Assembly: GCA_002408085.1 (NCBI GenBank)
Contig: DHQL01000007.1
Location: 316,259 to 380,258, forward strand
DNA: 64,000 nucleotides
From: Spirochaeta sp. UBA5339
Lineage (GTDB): Bacteria; Spirochaetota; Spirochaetia; DSM-2461
Reading direction: 5' to 3'
Below are positions 25,884 through 33,805 of this stretch, in pieces. The notes under the pieces were generated by a model that saw nothing but the letters and a program-made list of their open reading frames with translations, was not told the DNA's origin and made no database searches. Both the position numbers and the translations under genes were made by a program. Numbering within the stretch: the first letter of the stretch is position 1; the number at the start of each line of letters is the position of its first letter.

Positions 25884-26669
25884 ATGAAGATGGATATTCC
25901 GGCGGAACGCCGGGCCAGGATTCTCCAGCTCTTGAAGGAGAAGGGGATTGTCCGTGTTGATGAACTCGGCAGAGAACTGGAAGTTTCTGTGATCACCATT
26001 CGCAGGGATCTTGCCTCCATGGAGAGCGAGGGGCTTCTGGAGCGGACCCACGGTGGTGCCATCCTCTCCAGCCGCAGGGTGAATGAACCCAGTTATCTGG
26101 CAAAGGGACAGCAGAATGTTTCGGTGAAGACCAGGATAGCCCGGAAGACGGCTTCCCTTATTGAGGCGGGTGAGACGGTCTATATCAACAGCGGCTCCAC
26201 AACGGCCCTGGTTCTCAGGGAGCTGGCCGAAATGTCCAGACTGACGGTGATCAGCAATAATGCTGCTGCCATATGCAACCTGGAAACCGCATCAGGTTGT
26301 GAAATGATCCTGACCGGCGGTACCCTCCGATCCGCCACGGGCTGCCTTGTGGGAGAGGAGACCCTCTCCCGGCTCAGTCTCAGCTATCCCACCACAACCA
26401 TTATCGGCATCGACGGTATCTCTCTGAGGCGGGGATTGAGTTCCAACAACAGCCATGAAGCAGCAGTGAGCCGGAAAATGATAGAACAGACGGCGGGACG
26501 TGTGATAGTAGCGGCCGATTCAAGCAAGATCGGCTCTCTCTCCCTTCATCATGTGGCATCCATATCTTCGGTCACCACCTTGATCACAGATGCTCTGCCG
26601 GATCCCTCCATGAAGGAGGATTTTACTGCCGCCGGGGTAGAAGTGATCGTTTTAGATGATCTTGAGTGA
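25884..26669 (+). CDS. DeoR family transcriptional regulator
   Basis: A 261-residue regulator. ATG 25884 (MKMDIPAERRARIL) is chosen over 25854 because it fits the family N-terminus and has GGGAG upstream. HTH at about 20-45 (VRVDELGRELEVSVITIRRDL) followed by the wing LLERTHGGAIL; C-terminal sugar-phosphate-sensing DeoRC domain with INSGSTT, TVISNNAA, GGTLR and DSSKIG. It probably represses the dehydrogenase and malic enzyme genes, whose promoter contains a perfect dyad 90 bases downstream of this gene. The effector should be a phosphorylated sugar or related metabolite. Confidence 0.9.
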   Translation: MKMDIPAERRARILQLLKEKGIVRVDELGRELEVSVITIRRDLASMESEGLLERTHGGAILSSRRVNEPSYLAKGQQNVSVKTRIARKTASLIEAGETVYINSGSTTALVLRELAEMSRLTVISNNAAAICNLETASGCEMILTGGTLRSATGCLVGEETLSRLSLSYPTTTIIGIDGISLRRGLSSNNSHEAAVSRKMIEQTAGRVIVAADSSKIGSLSLHHVASISSVTTLITDALPDPSMKEDFTAAGVEVIVLDDLE

Positions 26670-26737
26670 TTGAATATGATCGGTATAGTTCATAGATGCA
26701 TTTTTAGTTAAATAACGTGCTGATTCGATCTTTAAAA

Positions 26738-26767
26738 TTGACAAATAGATCAAAAACGATCTATCAT
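26738..26767 (+). promoter_or_regulatory. Promoter with embedded operator for the dehydrogenase-malic enzyme operon
   Basis: TTGACA (26738-26743) and TATCAT (26762-26767) are 18 bp apart. The spacer holds the perfect inverted repeat ATAGATC-(6 bp)-GATCTAT at 26745-26764, so a bound repressor would sit directly between the two boxes. The DeoR-family protein encoded upstream is the obvious candidate. Confidence 0.7.
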
Positions 26768-26804
26768 GTATTACAGTTAACGACAGTTTTTTCAAGGAGT
26801 GGGT

Positions 26805-27932
26805 ATGGGATACGCTGATGCATATAAAGATTGTGAATGGATGGATTTTCCGGTCCTTGAGGACTTTATGAAGCAGGCCCTGCAGAACTGCGGTATACCT
26901 GAAGCCGATGCGGATATCATTTCGGATGTTCTGATCGAATCGGACAAGCGGGGGATAGACTCCCATGGAATCGGCCGTCTGAAGCCCATCTATATTGACC
27001 GCATTGATGCGGGCATAATGAATCCCCTGACTAAAGTGGATGTTATCAAGGAAACAGAAACAACTGCGGTTCTTGATGGAAATAACGGCATGGGGCATGT
27101 TGTCTCAAAGCAGGCCATGCAGATGGCCATCGACAAGGCAAAGGCCCATGGAATGGGAATGGTAGCGGTGCGAAACTCCACTCACTACGGAATTGCAGGC
27201 TACTACACCTCCATGGCCACAAAGGCTGGGATGATCGGTATGACCGGTACAAATGCCCGCCCCTCCATCGCCCCCACCTTCGGTGTGGAGAATATGCTGG
27301 GTACCAATCCTCTGACTATCGGTCTGCCCACGGACGAGGAGTTTGATTTCATACTGGACTGCGCCACCTCGGTATCCCAGAGGGGTAAGCTGGAGGTTTA
27401 CGGACGGGCGGGAAAGGATCTGCCTCCCGGATGGGTTATCGATGAGAACGGAAAGACCCGGACAGACACCCAGCAGGTTCTTGTGGATCTTACAAAGGGA
27501 AAGGCTGCCCTGGCACCTCTGGGGGGGCTGGGCGAGGAGACCGCCGGTTACAAGGGCTTCGGCTATGCAACTGTTGTGGAGGTACTGTCTGCGGCCCTGC
27601 AGGACGGAAAGTTTATGAAGGACCTCAACGGCTTTGATGCCGACGGCAACAAGATTCCCTATCCCCTGGGACATTTCTTTATCGCCATCAATACCGAGGC
27701 CTTTATGGGTGAGAAGGTATTCCGCTCTGTGGCGGGAGCCATTATGCGGGGACTGCGGGAATCGAAGAAGGCACCAGGAGAAGAGCGGATCTACACCGCC
27801 GGTGAGAAGGAGTATGTGGCCTGGAACTACCGTAAGGACCACGGCTGCCCCGTACCCCTTCCCCTGCAGAAGCAGATGAGCGAGCTCCGTGACCGCTGGA
27901 ACATGGATTTTAAATTTTCCTGGGATGCCTGA
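26805..27932 (+). CDS. Ldh2/MDH2 family NAD(P)-dependent 2-hydroxyacid dehydrogenase (malate/L-lactate dehydrogenase family)
   Basis: A 375-residue oxidoreductase of the Ldh2 fold, unrelated to classical MDH. Signature stretches are ESDKRGIDSHGIGRL, with the conserved Arg/His pair, VRNSTHYGIAGYYT, GTNARPSIAPTFG, MLGTNPL and GYKGFGYATVVEVLSAAL. The family covers malate, ureidoglycolate, sulfolactate and diketogulonate reductases; pairing with malic enzyme favours malate, as inference. ATG 26805 with AAGGAG 5 bases before is preferred to GTG 26799. It is first in the operon. Confidence 0.85.
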   Translation: MGYADAYKDCEWMDFPVLEDFMKQALQNCGIPEADADIISDVLIESDKRGIDSHGIGRLKPIYIDRIDAGIMNPLTKVDVIKETETTAVLDGNNGMGHVVSKQAMQMAIDKAKAHGMGMVAVRNSTHYGIAGYYTSMATKAGMIGMTGTNARPSIAPTFGVENMLGTNPLTIGLPTDEEFDFILDCATSVSQRGKLEVYGRAGKDLPPGWVIDENGKTRTDTQQVLVDLTKGKAALAPLGGLGEETAGYKGFGYATVVEVLSAALQDGKFMKDLNGFDADGNKIPYPLGHFFIAINTEAFMGEKVFRSVAGAIMRGLRESKKAPGEERIYTAGEKEYVAWNYRKDHGCPVPLPLQKQMSELRDRWNMDFKFSWDA

Positions 27933-27966
27933 AATCCCGGATAAAGATATTAAGGAAGTAAACGCT

Positions 27967-29250
27967 ATGGAAGATATGAAAACCAGGGCTCTTGAGTACC
28001 ACAACCGGGATGGAAAACCCGGTAAACTGGAAGTTGTGGCCTCAAAACCCTGCGCCACCGCCGATGATCTGACCCTGGCCTACTCTCCGGGAGTAGCCCA
28101 TCCTGTTCTGGAAATTGCCGACAATCCCGGTGATGCCTACAAGTACACGGGAAAGGGAAACCTTGTGGCCGTTGTTTCCAACGGTACCGCCATCCTGGGA
28201 CTGGGAGACAGGGGCGCCCTGGCTTCCAAGCCTGTAATGGAGGGAAAGGGTGTTTTATTCAAACGCTTTGCCGATATCGACGTCTTTGATATCGAGCTGG
28301 ATACAAAGGACCCGAAGAAGATTATCGAGACCGTCAAGCTGATGCAGCCCACCTTCGGCGGTGTGAACCTTGAGGACATCGGAGCCCCCGAATGTTTCGA
28401 GATCGAGCAGACCCTGATCAAAGAGTGTAATATTCCCATTTTTCATGATGATCAGCACGGTACCGCCATTATCGCCACAGCGGGAATGATGAATGCCTGC
28501 GAGATCAGCGGCAAGAAAATGGAGGATATCAAGGTTGTTGTCAACGGTGCCGGTGCCGCCGGAATCAGCTGTTCCAAGATGTTTATCGCCGCAGGTGTAA
28601 AAAAGGAGAACCTTCTTCTTCTTGACTCCAGAGGTGTTCTCTACAAGGGGCGGACCGAGAGGATTACCCCTGAGAAGGAGGAGTTCCTGGCTGACACCGA
28701 CAGAAGGACCCTGGCCGAGGCCGTGGACGGCGCCGATGTGTTTATCGGTCTCTCCGTGGCAGACTGTCTGACTGCCGATATGCTGAAGACCATGGCCCCT
28801 CATCCTGTAATCTTCGCAATGGCCAATCCCAACCCCGAAATCAAGCCTGAGCTGGCCCTGGCCACCCGGGACGACCTGATTATCGGTACGGGGCGCAGCG
28901 ACTATCCCAATCAGGTGAACAATGTGCTGGGTTTTCCCTTTATCTTCAGAGGGGCCATGGACGTGAAGTCCACCAAGATTTCCGAAGGCATGAAGATGGC
29001 CGCCGCCCGTGCCCTCGCCGATCTGGCAAAGGAGCCTGTTCCCGAAGAGGTTGTAAAGGCCTATGGACGGAACTTTGAATTCGGAAAGGAGTATGTGGTT
29101 CCCAAACCCTTTGATCCCCGTGTAATTGAGTGGGAGGCTGTCGCTGTGGCAAAGGCCGCCTGTGAAGAGGGACTGGCAGGAGAGCCTGTAACCGACTGGG
29201 ACGGCTACAGGGCATCCCTGAGGAAAAGAATGGAGAAACACTGGAAATAG
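27967..29250 (+). CDS. NAD(P)-dependent malic enzyme
   Basis: A 427-residue short-form malic enzyme that oxidatively decarboxylates malate to pyruvate and CO2. N-terminal malic domain with PCATADDLTLAYSPGVAHPVL, GLGDRGALASKPVMEGKGVLFKRF, LEDIGAPECFEIE and IPIFHDDQHGTAI; C-terminal NAD-binding domain with GAGAAGISC and ANPNPEI. No phosphotransacetylase extension. Start ATG 27967 has AAGGAAG upstream and follows the dehydrogenase stop by 34 bases. The pair could interconvert oxaloacetate, malate and pyruvate and shift electrons between NADH and NADPH. Confidence 0.93.
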   Translation: MEDMKTRALEYHNRDGKPGKLEVVASKPCATADDLTLAYSPGVAHPVLEIADNPGDAYKYTGKGNLVAVVSNGTAILGLGDRGALASKPVMEGKGVLFKRFADIDVFDIELDTKDPKKIIETVKLMQPTFGGVNLEDIGAPECFEIEQTLIKECNIPIFHDDQHGTAIIATAGMMNACEISGKKMEDIKVVVNGAGAAGISCSKMFIAAGVKKENLLLLDSRGVLYKGRTERITPEKEEFLADTDRRTLAEAVDGADVFIGLSVADCLTADMLKTMAPHPVIFAMANPNPEIKPELALATRDDLIIGTGRSDYPNQVNNVLGFPFIFRGAMDVKSTKISEGMKMAAARALADLAKEPVPEEVVKAYGRNFEFGKEYVVPKPFDPRVIEWEAVAVAKAACEEGLAGEPVTDWDGYRASLRKRMEKHWK

Positions 29251-29270
29251 ATCCGGTCTCCTCCTTATAT

Positions 29271-29309
29271 ACCGCAGATCCGATACGCGCCGGGTCTGCG
29301 GTTTTTTTT
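29271..29309 (+). terminator. Intrinsic terminator after malic enzyme
   Basis: ACCGCAGA (29271-29278) pairs with TCTGCGGT (29295-29302), then a run of T. Confidence 0.88.
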
Positions 29310-29408
29310 GGCTCTGTTGGTATGATTTTGTTGCATGGAATAAATTGGTTTAAGGGTTTCAAAGAGAGGCTGTATGGGTTTATAATGGCTCCCTGAAAGG
29401 AGCCGGAT

Positions 29409-30581
29409 ATGATTGGACTTGGTATTGTGGGAATCGGGGGATATGGACAGAGCTATGTAAACACCATCAGCTGTCTGAAGGGACTCTGCACACTGGAGGC
29501 TGTGGTCGTTCAGTCTCCTGAGCAGGACCGGAAAGAGCTGGAGGCCCTGCGTGCGGACAGGCCTGAAGTCAGGGTCTATTCTTCTGTGACCGAACTTCTG
29601 GACGCCGAGAGGGGAGTGGGTCTGCTCTGCATTCCCACGGGGATTCCCAGCCATTTCGAGTATGCCTCTCTCTGTCTGAACAAGGGTGTCCATGTACTCT
29701 GTGAGAAGCCCGTGACCGGAAGCTATGAGGAGGCTCTGGCACTGGCGGAACTCCGCCGGAAGTCCGGACTGGTTCTGACGGTGGGGTTTCAGAATATCTT
29801 TACCCCCTCCATCCAGAGGATCAAGGCCCTGATTCTGGGGGGCTCTCTGGGTGCTCTTCAGGAGCTGCGGGGAATCGTTTCATGGCAGAGAAACCGCGAC
29901 TACTTCCGCCGGAACGGCTGGTCCGGCCGGATCTATTCGAATGGAACCTTTGTCTTTGACTCTCCCCTTCAGAACGCCGCCTCCCATGTGCTGCAGAACC
30001 TTCTCTATCTTGCCGGGGATACTCCCGGCGAGACGGCACAGCCCGTAAAGGTTTATGGTGAAAACTACAGGGCCTACAATATAGAGTCGGCGGATACCCA
30101 GTTTATCCGGGTTCGATGCTCTTCGGGGGCTGTCATCAATATGGGGGCCGCTCTGACAGCCGGAGAGAGCCGTTCCCCCGGGATGCGTATTCTGCTGGAG
30201 AAGGGGGAGATTCTCTGGGATATGAAGGAGGGCAGGACAAGGGTGACGGATTCTGGGGGGGAGGTTCTGGAGGAGTTTGCCAACGAAGGAGAAAATCCCA
30301 AGGAGCTTGTCTTCAAGGATACCATCAGGGCCATAGAAGAGAAGGATATACCCCTGTGTTCAGTGGATAACTCTCTGGCCCATACTCTTTGTCTGAGTTC
30401 TCTCTACCGGGCAATGCCGGATATCAGGCAGATTCCTGCATCGGACTCCGCAGGAGGCAGCCTGCTGACGGTTCCCGAGGCTGCTCCTGCCCTGGACCGT
30501 CTGCTTCAGACGGGAGAGAGCTTTTTTGAGCAGAATATTTCCTGGGCCGCTGAGGGCCGGGAAGTGGAGGTTGAGCCGTGA
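29409..30581 (+). CDS. Gfo/Idh/MocA family oxidoreductase
   Basis: A 390-residue NAD(P)-dependent oxidoreductase with Rossmann motif GIVGIGGYGQSY and the active-site lysine motif CEKPVTG (about residue 100), followed by a C-terminal alpha/beta domain (GFQNIFTPSIQRIKAL). Such enzymes act on sugars, inositols or sugar acids. The substrate is unknown. AAAGGAG precedes the ATG. The next family member overlaps by GTGA, and the two may form a heteromer or sequential steps. Confidence 0.85.
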   Translation: MIGLGIVGIGGYGQSYVNTISCLKGLCTLEAVVVQSPEQDRKELEALRADRPEVRVYSSVTELLDAERGVGLLCIPTGIPSHFEYASLCLNKGVHVLCEKPVTGSYEEALALAELRRKSGLVLTVGFQNIFTPSIQRIKALILGGSLGALQELRGIVSWQRNRDYFRRNGWSGRIYSNGTFVFDSPLQNAASHVLQNLLYLAGDTPGETAQPVKVYGENYRAYNIESADTQFIRVRCSSGAVINMGAALTAGESRSPGMRILLEKGEILWDMKEGRTRVTDSGGEVLEEFANEGENPKELVFKDTIRAIEEKDIPLCSVDNSLAHTLCLSSLYRAMPDIRQIPASDSAGGSLLTVPEAAPALDRLLQTGESFFEQNISWAAEGREVEVEP

Positions 30582-31546
30582 AAGTAGTAATAGTCGGAAA
30601 CTCAGGCCATAAAAACTATGTTCTTGATGCCTTCTCTCCGGCCTTTTCCATTGAGGGAGTCGCACCGGGTGTAGAGGGGGAGTCCATGGACTCCCTTATG
30701 GGTGATCCCCGTATAGACTGCCCACTTTATGCAGACTGGCACGCCCTGCTGGACAGGGTAAACCCGGATCTGGTGGTGAACAACACCTGGTACGGCCGGG
30801 CCGCTGCTGTTACCGCCGAGTCCCTGAAGCGTGGAATCCATGTGTTTGCGGAGAAACCCCTTGCGGGGAGCCTTGAGGAGCTGGATGAGATCCGCCGGCT
30901 CTGGCGGAAGGGAAGCGCCGTACTGGGGGGGATGTTCGGCATCTCCTACAGCGCACCCTTTGTGACCCTCAGGGAGTATCTGAAGTCAGAGGGAATCGGC
31001 AGGCTCAGAATGATCAATGCCCGCAAGTCATACAAGCTGGGAGAACGGCCGGAGTTCTATAAGCACCGCGACACCTATACGGGAACCATCCCCTGGGTGG
31101 GAAGCCACGGTGTGGACTGGATACTCCGGTACTCGGGTAAGAGGATTCTTGAGGGCTATGCCCTGCATTCGACAGAAGAGAACTGCGGTCACGGAGATCT
31201 TGAGCTGACGGCCCTCTGCTCCTACCTGCTGGAGGACGGGATTCAGGCCTCCCTGTCCATCGACTACTGCCGGCCCGGAGCTGCCTCAACCCACGGTGAC
31301 GACAGACTCCGTCTGGCCGGTACCGAAGGGGTTCTTGAGATTCGGGAGGGCCGGGTTTTTCTGATAGATTCCGGAGAAGAGAGGGAGATGCCTCTCCTGC
31401 CGGCAGAGAGTGTCTTTTCTTCATTTCTTCAGGCCTGTCTCAGTACTGAATCGGGCCGCATATGGGGGGATCATGCCCTGTCGGTCAGCGAAATCTGTCT
31501 GAAGTCCCGGGATGCGGCCGATGGATGCCGCCGGTTTACCCTGTAA
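30578..31546 (+). CDS. Gfo/Idh/MocA family oxidoreductase, second
   Basis: A 322-residue protein with a variant Rossmann start (VIVGNSGHKNYV; the last Gly of GxGxxG is His-Lys here) and the lysine motif AEKPLAG. The C-terminal domain has GMFGISYSAPFVTLREYL and a G-x-x-H (GSHGVDW) typical of sugar-acting members. It is shorter than its neighbour and starts at a GTG overlapping the previous stop. Cofactor binding may be altered; substrate unknown. A strong terminator follows. Confidence 0.82.
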   Translation: MKVVIVGNSGHKNYVLDAFSPAFSIEGVAPGVEGESMDSLMGDPRIDCPLYADWHALLDRVNPDLVVNNTWYGRAAAVTAESLKRGIHVFAEKPLAGSLEELDEIRRLWRKGSAVLGGMFGISYSAPFVTLREYLKSEGIGRLRMINARKSYKLGERPEFYKHRDTYTGTIPWVGSHGVDWILRYSGKRILEGYALHSTEENCGHGDLELTALCSYLLEDGIQASLSIDYCRPGAASTHGDDRLRLAGTEGVLEIREGRVFLIDSGEEREMPLLPAESVFSSFLQACLSTESGRIWGDHALSVSEICLKSRDAADGCRRFTL

Positions 31547-31570
31547 TTGAATCTTCCTGATTTTTCCGTA

Positions 31571-31614
31571 AAGAGCTGAAACCCCTTTAGAATGGTGTTT
31601 CAGCTCTTTTTTTT
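31571..31614 (+). terminator. Intrinsic terminator after the Gfo/Idh/MocA pair
   Basis: AAGAGCTGAAAC (31571-31582) pairs with GTTTCAGCTCTT (31597-31608), followed by a long T run. Confidence 0.92.
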
Positions 31615-31632
31615 ATGTGACAGCTCAATATA

Positions 31633-31688
31633 TGTCCCCCCATCGCAAAGATTGTTCGTTTACAGGAAAAAGAATTGTACCTGATAAT
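31633..31688 (+). promoter_or_regulatory. Promoter and conserved upstream block for the first LplA-type binding protein
   Basis: TGTCCCC at 31633 and GCAAAGATTG...GTTTACAG at 31645-31665 recur almost exactly at 33704-33736 (about 27 of 33 positions equal, same spacing). The -35 TTTACA (31659-31664) overlaps the block; -10 GATAAT (31683-31688) follows after 18 bp. The block directly upstream of -35 is where AraC activators bind; the RhgR-like protein encoded at 37415 is the candidate. Confidence 0.65.
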
Positions 31689-31715
31689 GATCATTGTTCA
31701 TGTATAAGTACAGTA

Positions 31716-31804
31716 ACCGGCCATAGAGGCCGGTCCCTATTCTGACAATCCTCTCCATGAGATTCATGGAATCTGACATTGCTTAACCAACGGATTTATC
31801 CGTT
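31716..31804 (+). promoter_or_regulatory. Structured 5' leader with three hairpins before the first binding-protein gene
   Basis: Three perfect inverted repeats in a row: ACCGGCC/GGCCGGT (31716-31734), AGATTC/GAATCT (31760-31774) and AACGGAT/ATCCGTT (31789-31804). The last lies just before the TTGGAGGAA ribosome site and has a counterpart before the second binding-protein gene (35693-35707). mRNA stability or translational control is possible. Confidence 0.45.
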
Positions 31805-31825
31805 TAAAATATTGGAGGAATTACA

Positions 31826-33457
31826 ATGAAAAAACGATTTTTTTCTGCAGCTTCTGCTCTGCTTCTTTCTGCCGGTATGCTCTTTGCAGCCGGTCAGGAT
31901 GACAAGGCGGCAGCGGAGGTCGGCTTCAACGCCACGGGTCTTCCCATTATGGAAGAGAAGGTAGAGTTTGAGATGATGGGTATTCTTATGAACAATACCC
32001 GTCAGGGACGCCACGATCAGACTGATCTGATGCTTTGGCTGGAAGAAGAGACCAATATGAAGATCAACTGGACTCTGGTTCCCCAGGCCTCATGGCAGGA
32101 GAAGAAGAATCTTGTCATTGCATCAATGGATCTTCCCGATGCCTTTCATGCTAACAAGAGCCTTTCGGCCGATGAGGTTCAGAAGTATGGAGCCGACGGA
32201 GTCTTGATTCCCCTGGATGATCTTATTGATCAGTATGCTCCCAACCTCAAGGCGGTTATGGATCCCATGTACCACGCCTTTAACAAGAGCATGGATGGAA
32301 ATACCTATGCCCTGTCTTCGGTAATGGATACAGGATGGGATTCCTTCAATGCCTCCATTATCAATACTGAGTGGCTGGATAATCTGGGACTGGACATGCC
32401 TACCAATACAGACGAGTTCTACCAGGTTCTCAAGGCCTTTAAGACACAGGACCCCAATGGAAACGGCAGAGCCGACGAGGTTCCATGGTCCTTCCTCTAT
32501 ATTGAGAACCCCCCTGTAAGAGAGGTTAAGAGAGAGCACTACTGGATTTTCCCCGCCTTCGGTATTCAGGACAATCCCCTTCATATAACCATCGCAGACT
32601 CAGGTGAGCTGATGTTCACAGCGAACAAGCCCGAGTGGAGAGCCGCCATCGAGTATATGGCCATGCTCTACTCTGAAGGTCTGATCGATCCCGAGGTATT
32701 CAGTCAGGACAGAGCCACTCTTACCAACAAGGTCAGAAACCAGGGTACAGTCGGTGTCTATACAGACTACAGACTCCGTCAGTCCATCGCCTCTCCCGAG
32801 GTTGAGCATAAATTTACCACCATGCCCCCTCTTGTAGGACCCAGAGGCGATCAGGGCTGGATGAGAGCCATGATGGGTTATGTTGAGGGTGGATTTGCCA
32901 TTACCAGCAGCGCAAAATATCCCGAAGCTTTAGTCAGATGGATCGACTATATGAACATGGAAGAGCACGCGGTGCAGTTCTCCTACGGTATGTTCAAGGA
33001 AGCCGGATATTCCGAGGCGGAAGCACTTATCCCCTCTGTCAACCAGCCCGGAAAGTGGGTGGTTAACACTGATCTGAGACCGGAAGATGTTAAGCCCAGT
33101 GAGTGGCCCTTTACCTCACCCATCTCCATTGCCGTTACCATGATGACCGCCGAAGTTAACGACAAGTATGTCGAGGTTAAGGATAGCGCCGTGGCCAAGC
33201 ATGAGGTATGCGATGTGTACAGACCCTATCTGTCCAGGTATCCCTATAACTACCCCTTCAAGTTCAGCGCCGAAGAGATTGAAGAGCTGAGCCTGATTCA
33301 GACAGATCTTCTGAACTTTATCTATACAACCCAGGCTAAATGGATTGTAAACGGATTCAGTGACTCTGACTGGAACACCTATATAAGACAGCTCGACAGA
33401 CTGGGGATCGCCCGGTATGAAGAACTCTACAATATAGCCTACGACAGACAGAAATAA
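31826..33457 (+). CDS. LplA/YtcQ-type extracellular solute-binding protein 1 (pectin-oligosaccharide transporter)
   Basis: A 543-residue exported binding protein; signal peptide ends at MLFAAGQ, with no lipobox cysteine. Family features are the long type I-like sugar-binding fold, the EF-hand-like loop DPNGNGRADEVPW and the C-terminal IQTDLLNFIYTTQAKWI. Bacillus relatives serve rhamnogalacturonan and related oligosaccharide import. It lies ahead of two LplB/YtcP permeases but is separated from them by a strong terminator. A near-duplicate gene lies at 35729. TTGGAGGAA precedes the ATG. Confidence 0.85.
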   Translation: MKKRFFSAASALLLSAGMLFAAGQDDKAAAEVGFNATGLPIMEEKVEFEMMGILMNNTRQGRHDQTDLMLWLEEETNMKINWTLVPQASWQEKKNLVIASMDLPDAFHANKSLSADEVQKYGADGVLIPLDDLIDQYAPNLKAVMDPMYHAFNKSMDGNTYALSSVMDTGWDSFNASIINTEWLDNLGLDMPTNTDEFYQVLKAFKTQDPNGNGRADEVPWSFLYIENPPVREVKREHYWIFPAFGIQDNPLHITIADSGELMFTANKPEWRAAIEYMAMLYSEGLIDPEVFSQDRATLTNKVRNQGTVGVYTDYRLRQSIASPEVEHKFTTMPPLVGPRGDQGWMRAMMGYVEGGFAITSSAKYPEALVRWIDYMNMEEHAVQFSYGMFKEAGYSEAEALIPSVNQPGKWVVNTDLRPEDVKPSEWPFTSPISIAVTMMTAEVNDKYVEVKDSAVAKHEVCDVYRPYLSRYPYNYPFKFSAEEIEELSLIQTDLLNFIYTTQAKWIVNGFSDSDWNTYIRQLDRLGIARYEELYNIAYDRQK

Positions 33458-33479
33458 TCCTCATCTGGAGTGATATACC

Positions 33480-33516
33480 GCCGGCAGAAGCAGTGATTTC
33501 CGCCGGCTTTTTTTTT
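33480..33516 (+). terminator. Intrinsic terminator after binding protein 1
   Basis: GCCGGC (33480-33485) pairs with GCCGGC (33502-33507), extended by GAA/TTC after one mismatch, followed by about nine T. Confidence 0.85.
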
Positions 33517-33703
33517 ATGAAACCAGTTCAAGTGGACTTTTCCGGGTACCGGAAAAGAAATAAAAGATTTTTTTATCGAATTAATTGATCCGTGATTTTT
33601 TCAATCAACAGGACTTGAAAGTCCATTTTCAGGGGGTTAGAGCCTGGAACTGGACAGAATTCGTCCTGCATTCAAAAATTGTCCCCGCCGGATAAACCAG
33701 AAT
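33517..33703. repeat. Intergenic region with dyads and short direct repeats
   Basis: Part of a 348-base gap without a gene. It contains a 9-bp dyad CTTTTCCGG-GTA-CCGGAAAAG (33537-33557), GGACTT-GA-AAGTCC (33610-33623), and AATTGTCCCCGC at 33677-33688 repeated at 33701-33712 (24-bp period), with a degenerate third copy AATTCGTCCTGC at 33659. Two GGACTT-type motifs recur (near 33533 and 33610). These look like regulator binding sites upstream of the permease promoter. Confidence 0.45.
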
Positions 33704-33759
33704 TGTCCCCGCGGAGCAAAGATTGATTGTTTACAGATTAATGAATAGCCCCTGACAAT
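33704..33759 (+). promoter_or_regulatory. Promoter and conserved upstream block for the permease genes
   Basis: Second copy of the block found at 31633: TGTCCCC at 33704, GCAAAGATTG...GTTTACAG at 33716-33736. -35 TTTACA (33730-33735), 18-bp spacer, -10 GACAAT (33754-33759). Same geometry as the first copy, so one activator probably drives both units. Confidence 0.65.
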
Positions 33760-33805
33760 GGGGCATCGAAAAAATCTGTTAATCATTATTAAAAAGGTAT
33801 AGACA

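Noticed and set aside
33659..33712. Short repeats considered as a CRISPR array
   Set aside because: Only two good 12-bp copies with 12-bp spacing and no cas genes; they fit regulatory sites.
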